In this document: positions 37,379 to 47,189 of the stretch, one piece after another
How the letters are laid out: each line of letters starts with the position of its first letter
How positions within the stretch are numbered: position 1 is the stretch's first letter
Origin: Thiobaca trueperi
Lineage (GTDB): Bacteria > Pseudomonadota > Gammaproteobacteria > Chromatiales > Chromatiaceae
Direction: 5' to 3'
Length of the DNA stretch: 64,000 bases
Assembly (NCBI RefSeq): GCF_004342175.1
Contig: NZ_SMAO01000002.1
Location: forward strand, 551,305 to 615,304
Position numbers and translations under genes: made by a program
The notes under the pieces: generated by a model
Database searches by the model: none
Told to the model about the DNA's origin: nothing
What the model saw: only the letters and a program-made list of their open reading frames with translations

Positions 37379-37744
37379 ATGTCCAAGACAATTCTAACCG
37401 TGGACGATTCCGCGTCCATCCGCCAGATGGTGTCCTTCACCCTGAAGGAGGCCGGCTACAGCGTGACCGAGGCGAACGACGGCCAGGACGGCCTCGACAA
37501 GGCCCGTGCCGGTCGTTTCAGCCTCATCTTCACCGATCAGAACATGCCGCGCATGGACGGCCTGACCCTCATCAAGCAACTGCGTGCCCTGCCGCAATAC
37601 GCCGCCGTGCCAATTCTCATGCTGACCACTGAGTCGAGCGATGCGATGAAGGCCCAGGGTCGGGCCGCTGGCGCAACCGGCTGGCTGGTCAAGCCCTTCG
37701 ACCCGCAGAAACTGCTCGAAGTCGTGCGCAAAGTCATTGGTTGA
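37379..37744 (+). CDS. cheY: CheY-type chemotaxis response regulator
   Basis: This is a stand-alone receiver domain of 121 residues and the first gene of the che cluster. The acid pocket (ILTVDDSAS), phospho-acceptor Asp53 (LIFTDQNMPRMDGL), the Thr/Ser position (LMLTTESS) and the Lys of WLVKPFDPQKL are all present. It is followed 34 bases later by cheA. It may drive the flagellar motor or, in a sensory system without flagellar genes nearby, another output. Confidence 0.95.
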   Translation: MSKTILTVDDSASIRQMVSFTLKEAGYSVTEANDGQDGLDKARAGRFSLIFTDQNMPRMDGLTLIKQLRALPQYAAVPILMLTTESSDAMKAQGRAAGATGWLVKPFDPQKLLEVVRKVIG

Positions 37745-37778
37745 ACCGGGGATCTGACCGCCAGCAAGAGGAACGGGC

Positions 37779-40031
37779 ATGAACATCGACATGAGTCGGT
37801 TCTATCAGGTGTTCTTCGACGAGGCCAGCGAACATCTGGCGGCGATGGAGGGGCTGTTGCTGGATCTGGATGTCGAGTCACCCGACCTGGAAATGCTCAA
37901 TGCCATTTTCCGGGCTGCGCATTCCATCAAGGGTGGGGCCGGAACCTTCGGTTTTACCGACATGGCGCAGATGACGCATGTCCTGGAGACCCTGCTCGAC
38001 CGTCTGCGCAAGCAGGAGATGTCGCCCACCACTGAGATGATCGATGCCTTCCTGCAGGCCGGCGATGTGCTGCGGGCGCAGTTGGCTGCGCATCAGGATG
38101 GAATCGAATACGACGATCCGCGCATCGCCGCAATCGCAGCCCGACTGGAACGGCTCGCGCAGCTTGATGCCGATGCCTCGGCGCCAGCGTCGCTGCCGTC
38201 TCATTTCAATGCGGAAGCGGCGGTCTGGCGGATCGAATTCTGCCCGGATGTCATCGAACTCCAGTCTGATTCAGATCTCCAGACCCTGGCCGACGCGCTG
38301 GCCGAACTGGGCGCCTTCGCGCGGCTTGCTCCCGATCAGCCGGACGGCTGCCGCTGGCGACTGACAACCCGGTTCGATCAGGCCGCGATCATCGAGACCT
38401 TTGCCTTCGTCTGCGATCCGCAGCAGATCCGCATCCTGCCCGACGAGCAGACGCCAGCGGTCGCGTTGTCTGACAGTCAGCAGGTTGAGGATGACGCAGG
38501 GTTCGGCTTCTTTGACGGTGCACCGGGGAGCGAGCGGGCGCTGGCTGCCGGCTCGCAGCAGCAGGAAGACGATGACGGATTCGGCTTCTTTGACGGTGCA
38601 CCGGGGAGCGAGCAGGCGCTGGATCAGGAACACGAGGGCTTCGGTCTCTTCGGCGGCAGTCCCGGCATGGAACAGGTGGCGGCGGTCGCCACTCAGGATC
38701 GCGCTGACAGCCATCAGGGCTATGGGTTTTTCTCTCCCGCTCCGAGCTTATCCGAGCAGGCGGACGACAGGGCGCCGCCAGCCGCGTCGGGCACGGGCGA
38801 CAGCGGCGCGCCACCCCCGACAGCGGGCGTCCAGCGCACGAGCGAATCGGTGAAGCGTCCAGCCGTGACCGACTCATCAATCCGGGTCAGTGTCGAAAAG
38901 GTCGATCAGCTCATCAATCTGGTCGGCGAACTGGTCATTACGCACGCCATGCTGGCCGAATCCGCGTCCGGGCTGGATCCGGTCGTCAACGAGCGTATCC
39001 TCAGCGGTCTGTCCAATCTGGAGCGCAATTCGCGCGATCTCCAGCAGGCGGTGATGTCGATCCGCATGCTGCCCATCAGCTTTGTCTTCAACCGTTTCCC
39101 GCGCGTGGTGCGCGATACCGCCGCCACTCTGGGCAAAAAGGTGAATCTGAGGCTCGTGGGCGAGGACACCGAACTCGACAAGGGGCTGATCGAGCGTCTG
39201 GCCGATCCGCTCAATCATCTGGTGCGCAACAGCATCGATCACGGCATCGAACTGCCGGAGCGCCGCCGTGCGGCTGGCAAGTCCGAGACCGGCGAAATCA
39301 CCCTGCGCGCCAGTCATCGCGGCGGCAGCGTGGTGGTCGAGGTCAGCGACGACGGCGCCGGGCTCAATCGCGACAAACTCCTCGCCAAGGCCGCCCAGCA
39401 GGGCATCCCCATGCCTGAGCACCCCTCGGACAAAGAGGTCTGGCAGCTCATCTTTGCCGCCGGTTTCTCGACCGCCGAAAAAGTGACCGACATCTCGGGG
39501 CGCGGCGTGGGCATGGACGTGGTGCGGCGCAATATCGATGAGATGAACGGGCGGGTCGAGATCGATTCCAGCCCCGGACGCGGCACCCAGATCACCATCC
39601 GTCTGCCGCTGACGCTGGCGATCCTTGACGGGCTCTCGGTACGCATGGGCGAGGAGATTTTCATCCTGCCGCTGACCGCCATCCAGGAGTCGATCCAGCC
39701 CCGTGCCGAGCAATTCAAGACGGTGTCCGGCAAGGGTCAGTTGGCGGAGGTCAACGGCGACTATCTGCCGCTGGTCGTGCTGCACGATATCTTCCAGCTT
39801 GGCGGCGAGCGCATCCGTCAGGAGGAGGGCATCCTGGTGATCGTCGATACCAACGAGGGCCGGGTCGCCCTGCTGGTGGACGAACTGGTGGCCCAGCATC
39901 AGGTCGTCATCAAGAGTCTGGAGACCAATTACCGCCGGGTGGAAGGCATTTCGGGCGCCACCATCATGGGCGACGGACGGGTCGCCATGATTCTGGACGT
40001 GGACGCCCTGGCGCGACTGAGCCGGAAATAA
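37779..40031 (+). CDS. cheA: Chemotaxis histidine kinase CheA
   Basis: CheA has 750 residues. The P1 Hpt domain has phospho-His48 in FRAAHSIKGGAGTFGF. A P2-like region (about 140-215) is followed by a long acidic linker (about 230-350) with repeated GFGFFDGAPGSE motifs. P3 dimerisation starts IRVSVEKVDQLINLVGELV (about 368). The P4 ATPase has DPLNHLVRNSIDHGIELP, SDDGAGLNRDK and DISGRGVGMDVVR, and the P5 CheW-like domain runs to the end. The start ATG has AAGAGGAAC upstream. CheR, CheB, CheD, CheW and three chemoreceptors follow. An element of the GACAGGATTAACAGG family separates it from cheW. Confidence 0.97.
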   Translation: MNIDMSRFYQVFFDEASEHLAAMEGLLLDLDVESPDLEMLNAIFRAAHSIKGGAGTFGFTDMAQMTHVLETLLDRLRKQEMSPTTEMIDAFLQAGDVLRAQLAAHQDGIEYDDPRIAAIAARLERLAQLDADASAPASLPSHFNAEAAVWRIEFCPDVIELQSDSDLQTLADALAELGAFARLAPDQPDGCRWRLTTRFDQAAIIETFAFVCDPQQIRILPDEQTPAVALSDSQQVEDDAGFGFFDGAPGSERALAAGSQQQEDDDGFGFFDGAPGSEQALDQEHEGFGLFGGSPGMEQVAAVATQDRADSHQGYGFFSPAPSLSEQADDRAPPAASGTGDSGAPPPTAGVQRTSESVKRPAVTDSSIRVSVEKVDQLINLVGELVITHAMLAESASGLDPVVNERILSGLSNLERNSRDLQQAVMSIRMLPISFVFNRFPRVVRDTAATLGKKVNLRLVGEDTELDKGLIERLADPLNHLVRNSIDHGIELPERRRAAGKSETGEITLRASHRGGSVVVEVSDDGAGLNRDKLLAKAAQQGIPMPEHPSDKEVWQLIFAAGFSTAEKVTDISGRGVGMDVVRRNIDEMNGRVEIDSSPGRGTQITIRLPLTLAILDGLSVRMGEEIFILPLTAIQESIQPRAEQFKTVSGKGQLAEVNGDYLPLVVLHDIFQLGGERIRQEEGILVIVDTNEGRVALLVDELVAQHQVVIKSLETNYRRVEGISGATIMGDGRVAMILDVDALARLSRK
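38490..38745 (+). repeat. Internal repeats encoding GFGFFDGAPGSE motifs in the CheA linker
   Basis: Two 78-bp-spaced copies (from 38502 and 38580) are identical over about 35 bases encoding GFGFFDGAPGSE. Two degenerate copies follow (GFGLFGGSPGMEQ and GYGFFSPAPSL). The acidic linker thus carries four aromatic GFGFF-type patches, which look like short linear binding motifs. The nearly identical DNA of the first two indicates a recent duplication. Confidence 0.85.
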
Positions 40032-40057
40032 GCCGGTCTGCGCTGGTTGATTCATTA

Positions 40058-40139
40058 GACGGGATTAACAGGATTTCATAAGACTGACAGGATATTTCAT
40101 TGCTTTTTTGTCCTGCCGTGAATCCTGTTAATCCTGTCC
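40058..40139. repeat. Hairpin of the GACAGGATTAACAGGATTT family between cheA and cheW
   Basis: GACGGGATTAACAGGATTTCAT at the left pairs with GAATCCTGTTAATCCTGTCC at the right, around a spacer of about 40 bases that contains another partial arm (GACTGACAGGATATTT). It is homologous to the hairpin at 7932-7984 and inserted within an operon. Confidence 0.8.
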
Positions 40140-40165
40140 ATTTGTTTATCCTCGCGGAGGAAGCG

Positions 40166-40669
40166 ATGAGCGAAGAACGCAAAGACGGGGCCGCCATGAT
40201 CGCCAGTGGCTCGCGAGAGTATCTGACCTTCACCCTCGGCGCGGAGGAATACGGACTCGACATTCTCAAGGTGCAGGAGATCCGCGGCTATGACGCTGTC
40301 ACCAAAATCGCCAACTCGCCCGACTTCATCAAGGGCGTGATCAACATGCGTGGTGTGATCGTGCCGATCATCGACCTGCGTCTGAAATTCAATCTGGGAC
40401 AGGTGGAATACAACCAGTTCACCGTCGTCATCATCCTCAACATCGCCGGGCGCGTGGTGGGGGTCGTGGTCGATGGGGTCTCCGATGTCATCGCGCTCGG
40501 GCGCGACCAGATCCGTCCGGCCCCCGAGTTCGGCGCCCTGCTCGATACCGCCTACATCGATGGTCTGACCACGCTCGACGAGCGCATGGTGATCATGGTC
40601 GATATCGAAAAACTCATGTCCAGCAGCGAAATGGGTCTGATCGAACAGACTCAGGCTGGCCTGGCATAG
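40166..40669 (+). CDS. cheW: Chemotaxis coupling protein CheW
   Basis: CheW bridges chemoreceptors and CheA. The 167-residue protein starts [20 protein letters not shown], with a strong SD (CGGAGGAAG) at ideal spacing. A longer upstream frame is just repeat sequence. The domain shows [41 protein letters not shown] and [10 protein letters not shown], all classic CheW. The gene lies between cheA and the chemoreceptor gene, 70 bases before the latter. Confidence 0.97.
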   Translation: MSEERKDGAAMIASGSREYLTFTLGAEEYGLDILKVQEIRGYDAVTKIANSPDFIKGVINMRGVIVPIIDLRLKFNLGQVEYNQFTVVIILNIAGRVVGVVVDGVSDVIALGRDQIRPAPEFGALLDTAYIDGLTTLDERMVIMVDIEKLMSSSEMGLIEQTQAGLA

Positions 40670-40739
40670 TGGCGTGATCGCGACGGTCGTTGCACCGCAG
40701 CCGTCTGGCTTATCCATCATCCGACTGGAGAACAGAAAC

Positions 40740-42995
40740 ATGGGCAGCATGAAGGTTTCCACGCGCTTGGGGCTGGGGTTCGGCGTCATTCTGACATTGC
40801 TTGGGCTCATTGCCCTGATTGGGATCAGCAAGATCCATGGCCTCAACGAAAATATTGCTTCGGTCGTCAATGATTATTTTCCCAAGACAGTCAAGGCCAA
40901 CCTGATCGTCGATAGCGTCAATGTCGTTGCGCGGGCGGTGCGCAACACCCTGCTATTGGACGATCCGGGCGCCATTCAATCCGAAATCGAGCGTATTGAT
41001 CAGGCGCGCGCCGCGATTAGCACCAATCTGGATCAATTGAAGCAAACCATTACCTCGGAGGAGGGCGTCAGACTGTTGTCCGCTGTCATCGATGCGCGGG
41101 GTGACTATGTCGGTCTGCAAACCAGCTTTCTGAATCTGGTGCGCGAGGGGCGGCGCGACGAGGCCAAGACATTCTTGTTGACGACGATTCGCGACAAGCA
41201 GAGCGCTTATCTCAAGGTGATCGGTGAGCTTATTGACTATCAAACGAACTTGATGAACCAAAAGGGTCAGGATGCCCAGCAAAATGCGGCATCGGCGACC
41301 TTTCAACTGTTACTGCTTTCCGCTTTGGCGCTCATCCTCGGCATCGGGATCGGCTATTGGATCGTGCGCGGTCTGATGCGCCAGCTCGGTGGCGAACCGG
41401 ATTATGCCGCCACCATGGTGCAGGCCGTCGCCGCTGGCGATCTCTCACATACCATTGCCACTCGTCCGGGTGACACCTCAAGCCTGCTGGTCTCGCTCAA
41501 GCAGATGCAGGAATCGCTCAAGCGACTGGTGGGCGAGATCACGGGTATCGTCAATGGGGCGACCCAGGGCGATTTCAGCCGGCGTCTGGAGCTCGCCGAC
41601 AAGAGCGGTTTCGGCAGGGAGATCGCCGAGGGGCTCAACCGTCTGGCCGAAACCACGGATGTCGGTCTCAGGGATGTGACCCGCGTCGCGAATGCACTGG
41701 CGGCGGGCGATCTGAGCCAGACCATCACCAAAGACTATCCGGGACTGTTCGGTCAGACTAAAACGGGCGTCAATGGCACCGTCACCGCCCTGACCGGTGT
41801 GGTCAACGAGATTCGCAGGATCGTCGATGCCGCGAATCAGGGCGACTTCAGCATCAAGCTCGATCTTGCCGGGAAACAGGGCTTCGCCAAAGACATCGCC
41901 CAGTTGCTCAACCAGTTGTCGGACACCACCGAAGTCGGTCTCAAAGACGTGATGCGGGTCGCCCAGGCCCTGGCTGAAGGCGATCTGACGCAGACCATCA
42001 CCAAGGATTATCCCGGTCTCTTCGGCGAGACCAAGGCCGGGGTCAACACCACGGTTGCCAACCTCAAGGATCTGGTGTCTCGGATCCGCGAAGCGGTCGA
42101 TACCATCGGCACCGCCTCCAACGAAATCGCCACCGGCAACCAGGATCTGAGCCAGCGCACCGAAGAACAGGCCAGTTCGCTGGAAGAGACCGCCAGTTCG
42201 ATGGAAGAACTGACCAGCACCGTCAAACAGAACGCCGACAACGCGCGTCAGGCCAGCCAGCTCGCCATCTCCGCCTCCGATGTGGCGCTCAAGGGCGGGA
42301 CCGTCGTCAGCGCCTCGGTCGAGACCATGGCGGCGATCTCCGAATCCAGCAACAAGATTGCCGACATCATCGGCGTGATTGACGGGATCGCCTTCCAGAC
42401 CAACATCCTCGCCCTCAACGCAGCGGTCGAGGCCGCGCGGGCCGGGGAGCAGGGCAGAGGCTTCGCCGTGGTCGCCGCCGAAGTCAGAAACCTCGCCCAG
42501 CGTTCGGCGAACGCCGCCAAAGAGATCAAGACCCTGATTGGCGACAGCGTCGCCAAGGTCGATGCCGGCACGGTGCAGGTCAACGAAGCCGGACAGCGGA
42601 TGACCGAGATCGTGCAATCGATCAAGCGTGTCACCGACCTCGTGGCCGAGATTTCGGCGGCCTCGAATGAGCAGTCGTCGGGGATCGAACAGGTCAATCA
42701 GGCCATCATCCAGATGGATGACGTCACCCAGCAGAACGCCGCGCTGGTGGAAGAAGCGGCGGCGGCGGCGGAATCGCTGGAGGAGCAGGCGCAGAAACTG
42801 GCCTCGGTGGTGGCGGTGTTCAAGCTCGATCAGGGCGGCATGCGGTCCATGAGCGAATCCCATTCCGCAGCCCTGGCGCCACGCCAGCGGGCATCAGCCA
42901 AGACAACTGCGAAATCCAGGACAGCTCCCGCACCGCGTGCGAATCGTCCGCCGCCGGTCGCCAAGTCCGACGACAATGATTGGTCTGAGTTCTGA
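40740..42995 (+). CDS. Methyl-accepting chemotaxis protein with four-helix sensor and tandem HAMP units
   Basis: This is a 751-residue receptor. Membrane helix 1 is [20 protein letters not shown], followed by a four-helix-bundle (4HB_MCP) periplasmic domain (about 35-190). Helix 2 is [19 protein letters not shown], and a poly-HAMP region has the unit ALAx[18 protein letters not shown] twice (about 307 and 399). The signalling tip is [20 protein letters not shown], followed by a flexible Pro/Ala tail ending NDWSEF, a WxxF pentapeptide for CheR tethering. The ATG has TGGAGAAC upstream. The DNA of 41943-42844 is almost identical to the next receptor gene. Confidence 0.94.
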   Translation: MGSMKVSTRLGLGFGVILTLLGLIALIGISKIHGLNENIASVVNDYFPKTVKANLIVDSVNVVARAVRNTLLLDDPGAIQSEIERIDQARAAISTNLDQLKQTITSEEGVRLLSAVIDARGDYVGLQTSFLNLVREGRRDEAKTFLLTTIRDKQSAYLKVIGELIDYQTNLMNQKGQDAQQNAASATFQLLLLSALALILGIGIGYWIVRGLMRQLGGEPDYAATMVQAVAAGDLSHTIATRPGDTSSLLVSLKQMQESLKRLVGEITGIVNGATQGDFSRRLELADKSGFGREIAEGLNRLAETTDVGLRDVTRVANALAAGDLSQTITKDYPGLFGQTKTGVNGTVTALTGVVNEIRRIVDAANQGDFSIKLDLAGKQGFAKDIAQLLNQLSDTTEVGLKDVMRVAQALAEGDLTQTITKDYPGLFGETKAGVNTTVANLKDLVSRIREAVDTIGTASNEIATGNQDLSQRTEEQASSLEETASSMEELTSTVKQNADNARQASQLAISASDVALKGGTVVSASVETMAAISESSNKIADIIGVIDGIAFQTNILALNAAVEAARAGEQGRGFAVVAAEVRNLAQRSANAAKEIKTLIGDSVAKVDAGTVQVNEAGQRMTEIVQSIKRVTDLVAEISAASNEQSSGIEQVNQAIIQMDDVTQQNAALVEEAAAAAESLEEQAQKLASVVAVFKLDQGGMRSMSESHSAALAPRQRASAKTTAKSRTAPAPRANRPPPVAKSDDNDWSEF
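41943..42844 (+). repeat. Duplicated 0.9-kb receptor signalling module, copy A
   Basis: These 902 bases match 44620-45521 at a constant offset of 2677. Reading both copies in full I count three mismatches: one near the left end (GTCGCC/GTTGCC) and two near the right end (GAGGAGCAG/GAAGAACAG). About 810 bases in between are identical, including third codon positions. It covers the last HAMP-like unit and the whole cytoplasmic signalling domain. Confidence 0.95.
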
Positions 42996-43082
42996 TTAAA
43001 CCGCGCCCAGTGCGTTATGCGATATGTTTGGTGTGGATCAACCTTGGCAGTCTCGACGACCGTCTGATCTGGCGCGGTTTAA
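42996..43082. repeat. 87-bp element with 12-bp terminal inverted repeats TTAAACCGCGCC
   Basis: TTAAACCGCGCC at 42996-43007 is the exact reverse complement of GGCGCGGTTTAA at 43071-43082. A related arm, CTGGACGCGGTTTAGG, follows at 43175-43190, and TTTAAACCGCGTCCAGC lies at 3956-3972. The rest of the 256-base gap before the next receptor gene (to 43251) shows only AT-rich sequence near 43083-43106 that could hold a promoter. Confidence 0.6.
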
Positions 43083-43251
43083 GATATTGAAAAATATAAA
43101 ATCTTAAATCCTGTCCCAGCCAAGGGCCGTGGATGCGCCAAAGATCGAATGGACTCGAAACTCAGCCTCTCACTCTGGACGCGGTTTAGGCGTTTTGATT
43201 CGGTGTTGCGATTGCGACACCGGTGTTTTTTAGCCTGGACGGTAAACACCT

Positions 43252-45660
43252 ATGCGCTGGTTCAATCATCTTTCGGCAAGCATCAAAATCGGCCTTTTGA
43301 GCGGTCTCCTGATCTTGGCACTGGCCTTCGTCAGCTATCTGGCCTATGACGGCTTTCAGAGGTGGTCGGTCTACGCGCAGCAGGTTCGCGACAATCGGTT
43401 GCCGACCATCAAGGCGCTGACGCAACTGGATACCGAGCGTGTGGTGATTCGGGCGCAAACCTTCGAGTCGCAGATGCAGACCGATGCCTATCTGAACAAG
43501 GAGCAATTGTTAAAGATTGCGGAGCAGCGTGCCGCCTCATGGCAAAAAATCGAGCAAAACATCGACGCGCTCTCGAAACTGCCACGTCTGACGGAACAGG
43601 GACAGCAGCAATTCGCCCGGCTGTCGGAGGATTATCGTGCCTGGCGGGATGCCTATGTGGCGCTGGACGCCTTTTTGCAGGCATTGATCGAGACCCGGGA
43701 TCCGGCCGCATACGATGAGGTGATGGACGCCTATCGACGCGAAGCGGCGCGCGTCTTTGATCTGTCGGTCAGGATGGGCGAGAGCACCGAGGAGATGGTG
43801 GCCGGAAATCAGGCCCGCGCTGCAACGCAGGCCAATACAGCGGTCGAGCTCGCCAATCGGGGCACGCAGCAGGTGATCTGGTTATCTGCATTCGCGATCC
43901 TCATCGCTATCCTGCTCAGTGTCCTCACCTTTATCAGCCTGATTCCCCCCTTGCGCACCCTGGTGGAGAAATTCGTCGCCATCGGCAGCGGTGATTACGA
44001 TCAGGACATCGACACGACCCGGCGCGACGAGGTGGGTCTGGCGCTCAAGGGGCTGGCGGCCATGCAGGCCAAGCTCAAGGCCGATATCGGCGAGACCAAG
44101 CGGGTCGCCGCCGAAAATCTGCGGATTCGCTACGCGCTCGACAGTGTGTCATCCAATGTCATGCTGTCCGAGCCGGGGGGCGAGATCATCTATGCCAATC
44201 CAGCCGTGCTGGGTATGTTCCGTCATGGCGCGCAGGACATTCGCCGGGATCTGCCCAATTTCGATCCTGAGCGTCTGATTGGCTCCACCATTGATGTCTT
44301 CCATAAAAATCCCTCGCATCAGACGCGTATGATGGAGGCCATGCAGACCACGCACCGGACGCAGATCCGGGTCGGGGGGCGCACCTTCGCCCTGGTTGCC
44401 AATCCCATCTCGGATCAGGACAGAAACCGGCTTGGTACCGTCATCGAGTGGAATGACCGCACCGATGAGGTGAAGATTGAGCAGGAAGTCAGCAGACTGG
44501 TGGAGGGTGCCGTTGCCGGCGATTTCTCCAGCCGGATCGCAACCAGTGAACTGGATGGCTTCTTCAAGCGTCTTGCCGAAGGACTCAATCTGCTGGTCGA
44601 GACGACCGAGGTGGGTCTGAAAGACGTGATGCGGGTTGCCCAGGCCCTGGCTGAAGGCGATCTGACGCAGACCATCACCAAGGATTATCCCGGTCTCTTC
44701 GGCGAGACCAAGGCCGGGGTCAACACCACGGTTGCCAACCTCAAGGATCTGGTGTCTCGGATCCGCGAAGCGGTCGATACCATCGGCACCGCCTCCAACG
44801 AAATCGCCACCGGCAACCAGGATCTGAGCCAGCGCACCGAAGAACAGGCCAGTTCGCTGGAAGAGACCGCCAGTTCGATGGAAGAACTGACCAGCACCGT
44901 CAAACAGAACGCCGACAACGCGCGTCAGGCCAGCCAGCTCGCCATCTCCGCCTCCGATGTGGCGCTCAAGGGCGGGACCGTCGTCAGCGCCTCGGTCGAG
45001 ACCATGGCGGCGATCTCCGAATCCAGCAACAAGATTGCCGACATCATCGGCGTGATTGACGGGATCGCCTTCCAGACCAACATCCTCGCCCTCAACGCAG
45101 CGGTCGAGGCCGCGCGGGCCGGGGAGCAGGGCAGAGGCTTCGCCGTGGTCGCCGCCGAAGTCAGAAACCTCGCCCAGCGTTCGGCGAACGCCGCCAAAGA
45201 GATCAAGACCCTGATTGGCGACAGCGTCGCCAAGGTCGATGCCGGCACGGTGCAGGTCAACGAAGCCGGACAGCGGATGACCGAGATCGTGCAATCGATC
45301 AAGCGTGTCACCGACCTCGTGGCCGAGATTTCGGCGGCCTCGAATGAGCAGTCGTCGGGGATCGAACAGGTCAATCAGGCCATCATCCAGATGGATGACG
45401 TCACCCAGCAGAACGCCGCGCTGGTGGAAGAAGCGGCGGCGGCGGCGGAATCGCTGGAAGAACAGGCGCAGAAACTGGCCTCGGTGGTGGCGGTGTTCAA
45501 GCTCGATCAGGGCGGCATGCGCGCCGTGGCGGAGCCGTCACGCGCGCGGCCATCCGCGAAACCGGCGTCGAGTCATCGGGCGCCGCAGGCGGTCAAGGTT
45601 AGAAACAAGCCCGCGCCCAACAAATCAGCGCGTGCGGAAGATGACTGGGATGAGTTCTAG
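43252..45660 (+). CDS. Methyl-accepting chemotaxis protein with periplasmic helical domain and PAS domain
   Basis: The 802 residues have helix 1 ([20 protein letters not shown]), a helical periplasmic sensor (about 35-205), helix 2 ([23 protein letters not shown]) and HAMP. A PAS domain lies at about 283-405 ([41 protein letters not shown]). A HAMP-like [15 protein letters not shown] unit, the signalling domain and a basic flexible tail ending DDWDEF (WxxF) follow. The cytoplasmic module is a near-perfect copy of that in the preceding gene. The PAS domain may add internal redox or small-molecule sensing (inference). cheR starts within its last codons. Confidence 0.94.
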   Translation: MRWFNHLSASIKIGLLSGLLILALAFVSYLAYDGFQRWSVYAQQVRDNRLPTIKALTQLDTERVVIRAQTFESQMQTDAYLNKEQLLKIAEQRAASWQKIEQNIDALSKLPRLTEQGQQQFARLSEDYRAWRDAYVALDAFLQALIETRDPAAYDEVMDAYRREAARVFDLSVRMGESTEEMVAGNQARAATQANTAVELANRGTQQVIWLSAFAILIAILLSVLTFISLIPPLRTLVEKFVAIGSGDYDQDIDTTRRDEVGLALKGLAAMQAKLKADIGETKRVAAENLRIRYALDSVSSNVMLSEPGGEIIYANPAVLGMFRHGAQDIRRDLPNFDPERLIGSTIDVFHKNPSHQTRMMEAMQTTHRTQIRVGGRTFALVANPISDQDRNRLGTVIEWNDRTDEVKIEQEVSRLVEGAVAGDFSSRIATSELDGFFKRLAEGLNLLVETTEVGLKDVMRVAQALAEGDLTQTITKDYPGLFGETKAGVNTTVANLKDLVSRIREAVDTIGTASNEIATGNQDLSQRTEEQASSLEETASSMEELTSTVKQNADNARQASQLAISASDVALKGGTVVSASVETMAAISESSNKIADIIGVIDGIAFQTNILALNAAVEAARAGEQGRGFAVVAAEVRNLAQRSANAAKEIKTLIGDSVAKVDAGTVQVNEAGQRMTEIVQSIKRVTDLVAEISAASNEQSSGIEQVNQAIIQMDDVTQQNAALVEEAAAAAESLEEQAQKLASVVAVFKLDQGGMRAVAEPSRARPSAKPASSHRAPQAVKVRNKPAPNKSARAEDDWDEF
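44620..45521 (+). repeat. Duplicated 0.9-kb receptor signalling module, copy B
   Basis: Partner of 41943-42844, with the same three differences. Flanking sequences (sensor side and C-terminal tail) diverge abruptly on both sides, so the shared block has sharp edges, as expected for gene conversion or a domain-swap duplication. Confidence 0.95.
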
Positions 45661-46534
45661 ACAGCGAATGGCGGCTCCGGTGCTCAACGACACGCCGGTC
45701 CACGCCCAGCGCGAGCGTGAATTTGACTTTACCGATCAGGATTTCCAGCAGATCCGGGGTCTGATCTATGAGCACGCCGGAATCTCGCTGAACACCAGCA
45801 AAGTCGATATGGTGTACAGCCGGATCGCGCGTCGGCTGCGGGCGACAGGACTGACCTCGTTCGAGGATTATCTTGCCTTTCTGAATGAAAATGAGGGGGA
45901 ATGGCAGCATTTCATCAATTCGCTGACGACCAATCTGACCTCCTTCTTTCGCGAGTCGCACCATTTTCCGGTGCTGGCCGAGCTGGCGGTCAAGGCCATG
46001 AATCAGGGGCGCCGCCCCATCCGGTTCTGGTCTTCGGCCTGCTCGACCGGCGAGGAGCCCTATTCGATGGCGATGACGCTCATTGATGCCCTGGGTTCCT
46101 GGACGCCGCCGGTCAGGATTCTGGCCACCGATCTGGACACCAATGTGGTGCGGCATGCGGCTCAGGGAATTTATCCCGTTGAGCGGGTGCGGAAATTGCC
46201 GGAGCAGGATCTGAAACGCTTTTTCCAGCGCGGCAGGGGCGCTCAGGAAGGTATGGTGCGGGTACGTCCGGAGGTGCGGGCGCTGGTCAGCTTCAATTCG
46301 CTCAATCTCTTGAGTGAAGACTGGCCCATCAAAGGGCCATTCGATGCGATCTTTTGCCGCAATGTGTTGATCTATTTCGACAAGCCGACCCAGTCTAAAC
46401 TCCTGGCGCGGTTTCATCCCTTGCTGCGCGCGGACGGTCTGCTGTTTGTGGGTCACTCCGAAAGCCTGACCCATGTCGCGGATCGCTTCCGCTTGCAGGG
46501 CAAGACCGTTTATGCCCCCGTGGCGCGCACCTGA
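45650..46534 (+). CDS. cheR: Chemotaxis protein methyltransferase CheR
   Basis: CheR methylates receptor glutamates using SAM. From the ATG at 45650, which overlaps the receptor stop and is preceded by GGAAG, the protein has 294 residues. The N-terminal helical domain has [20 protein letters not shown]. The SAM domain has [50 protein letters not shown] and [14 protein letters not shown]. The beta-subdomain that binds WxxF tails should lie around 185-235. An in-frame ATG at 45668 is an alternative start. Confidence 0.96.
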   Translation: MSSRQRMAAPVLNDTPVHAQREREFDFTDQDFQQIRGLIYEHAGISLNTSKVDMVYSRIARRLRATGLTSFEDYLAFLNENEGEWQHFINSLTTNLTSFFRESHHFPVLAELAVKAMNQGRRPIRFWSSACSTGEEPYSMAMTLIDALGSWTPPVRILATDLDTNVVRHAAQGIYPVERVRKLPEQDLKRFFQRGRGAQEGMVRVRPEVRALVSFNSLNLLSEDWPIKGPFDAIFCRNVLIYFDKPTQSKLLARFHPLLRADGLLFVGHSESLTHVADRFRLQGKTVYAPVART

Positions 46535-46546
46535 GACAGACGTGAG

Positions 46547-47158
46547 ATGGATCATCGATTCGAGGAGGTTCTGGCGCCCAATCTCTATTTTGACCGTCAT
46601 TTCGATATCGATGCGGTCAAGATCCTGCCGGGGGAATATTATGTCTCGACGCGCGAGCTGCTGATGGTGACCGTGCTGGGCTCCTGTGTCGCCGCCTGCG
46701 TGCGTGACCGGGTCAGCGGGATTGGCGGGATCAATCATTTCATGCTGCCGGATGACCGGCGCGACGAGGACAGCCGTTTCGGTCGGTCGATGCGGTATGG
46801 CGACTATGCGATGGAGATCCTCATCAATCAGTTGCTCAAACTGGGCGCCCGGCGCGCCAATCTGGAGGCCAAGGTCTTTGGCGGAGGCAACGTCCTGCCC
46901 GGTTTCAAGGCCCATGTGGTGGGGGATCGCAATGCGCGTTTCGTGCTTGATTACCTGACCACTGAGGGAATCCCGGTGGTGGCCAGAGATCTGCTCGGCA
47001 GTTATCCGCGCAAGGTGTATTTTTTTCCATCGACCGGGCGGGTGCTGGTGAAAAAGCTGCGCAGTCTGCACAACGACACCATCATCGAACGCGAGCTGAC
47101 TTACAGCGAAAGGCTGCGTCAGTCGAAGGTCGAGGGTGATGTTGAATTGTTTTCCTGA
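46547..47158 (+). CDS. cheD: Chemoreceptor glutamine deamidase CheD
   Basis: CheD deamidates receptor glutamines. The 203 residues show the catalytic Cys in [14 protein letters not shown] (about 43-56), the His in GINHFMLPD, and [10 protein letters not shown]. The C-terminal end reads VEGDVELFS, very like the end of the next receptor (EGEIELF), which suggests a shared docking peptide. The gene starts 12 bases after cheR and its end lies close to the following receptor. Confidence 0.95.
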   Translation: MDHRFEEVLAPNLYFDRHFDIDAVKILPGEYYVSTRELLMVTVLGSCVAACVRDRVSGIGGINHFMLPDDRRDEDSRFGRSMRYGDYAMEILINQLLKLGARRANLEAKVFGGGNVLPGFKAHVVGDRNARFVLDYLTTEGIPVVARDLLGSYPRKVYFFPSTGRVLVKKLRSLHNDTIIERELTYSERLRQSKVEGDVELFS

Positions 47159-47189
47159 TTCCGGGTGCGGTTTGAATATGGAGCTGAGG

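Noticed and set aside
38401..38853. Second reading frame of 150 codons over the CheA linker
   Set aside because: It is an arginine/serine-rich out-of-frame translation of the repeated linker; CheA is open and coherent through the region.
42008..42697. Identical antisense ORFs within both chemoreceptor genes (also 44685-45374)
   Set aside because: Their identity only reflects the duplicated 0.9-kb signalling module on the sense strand.
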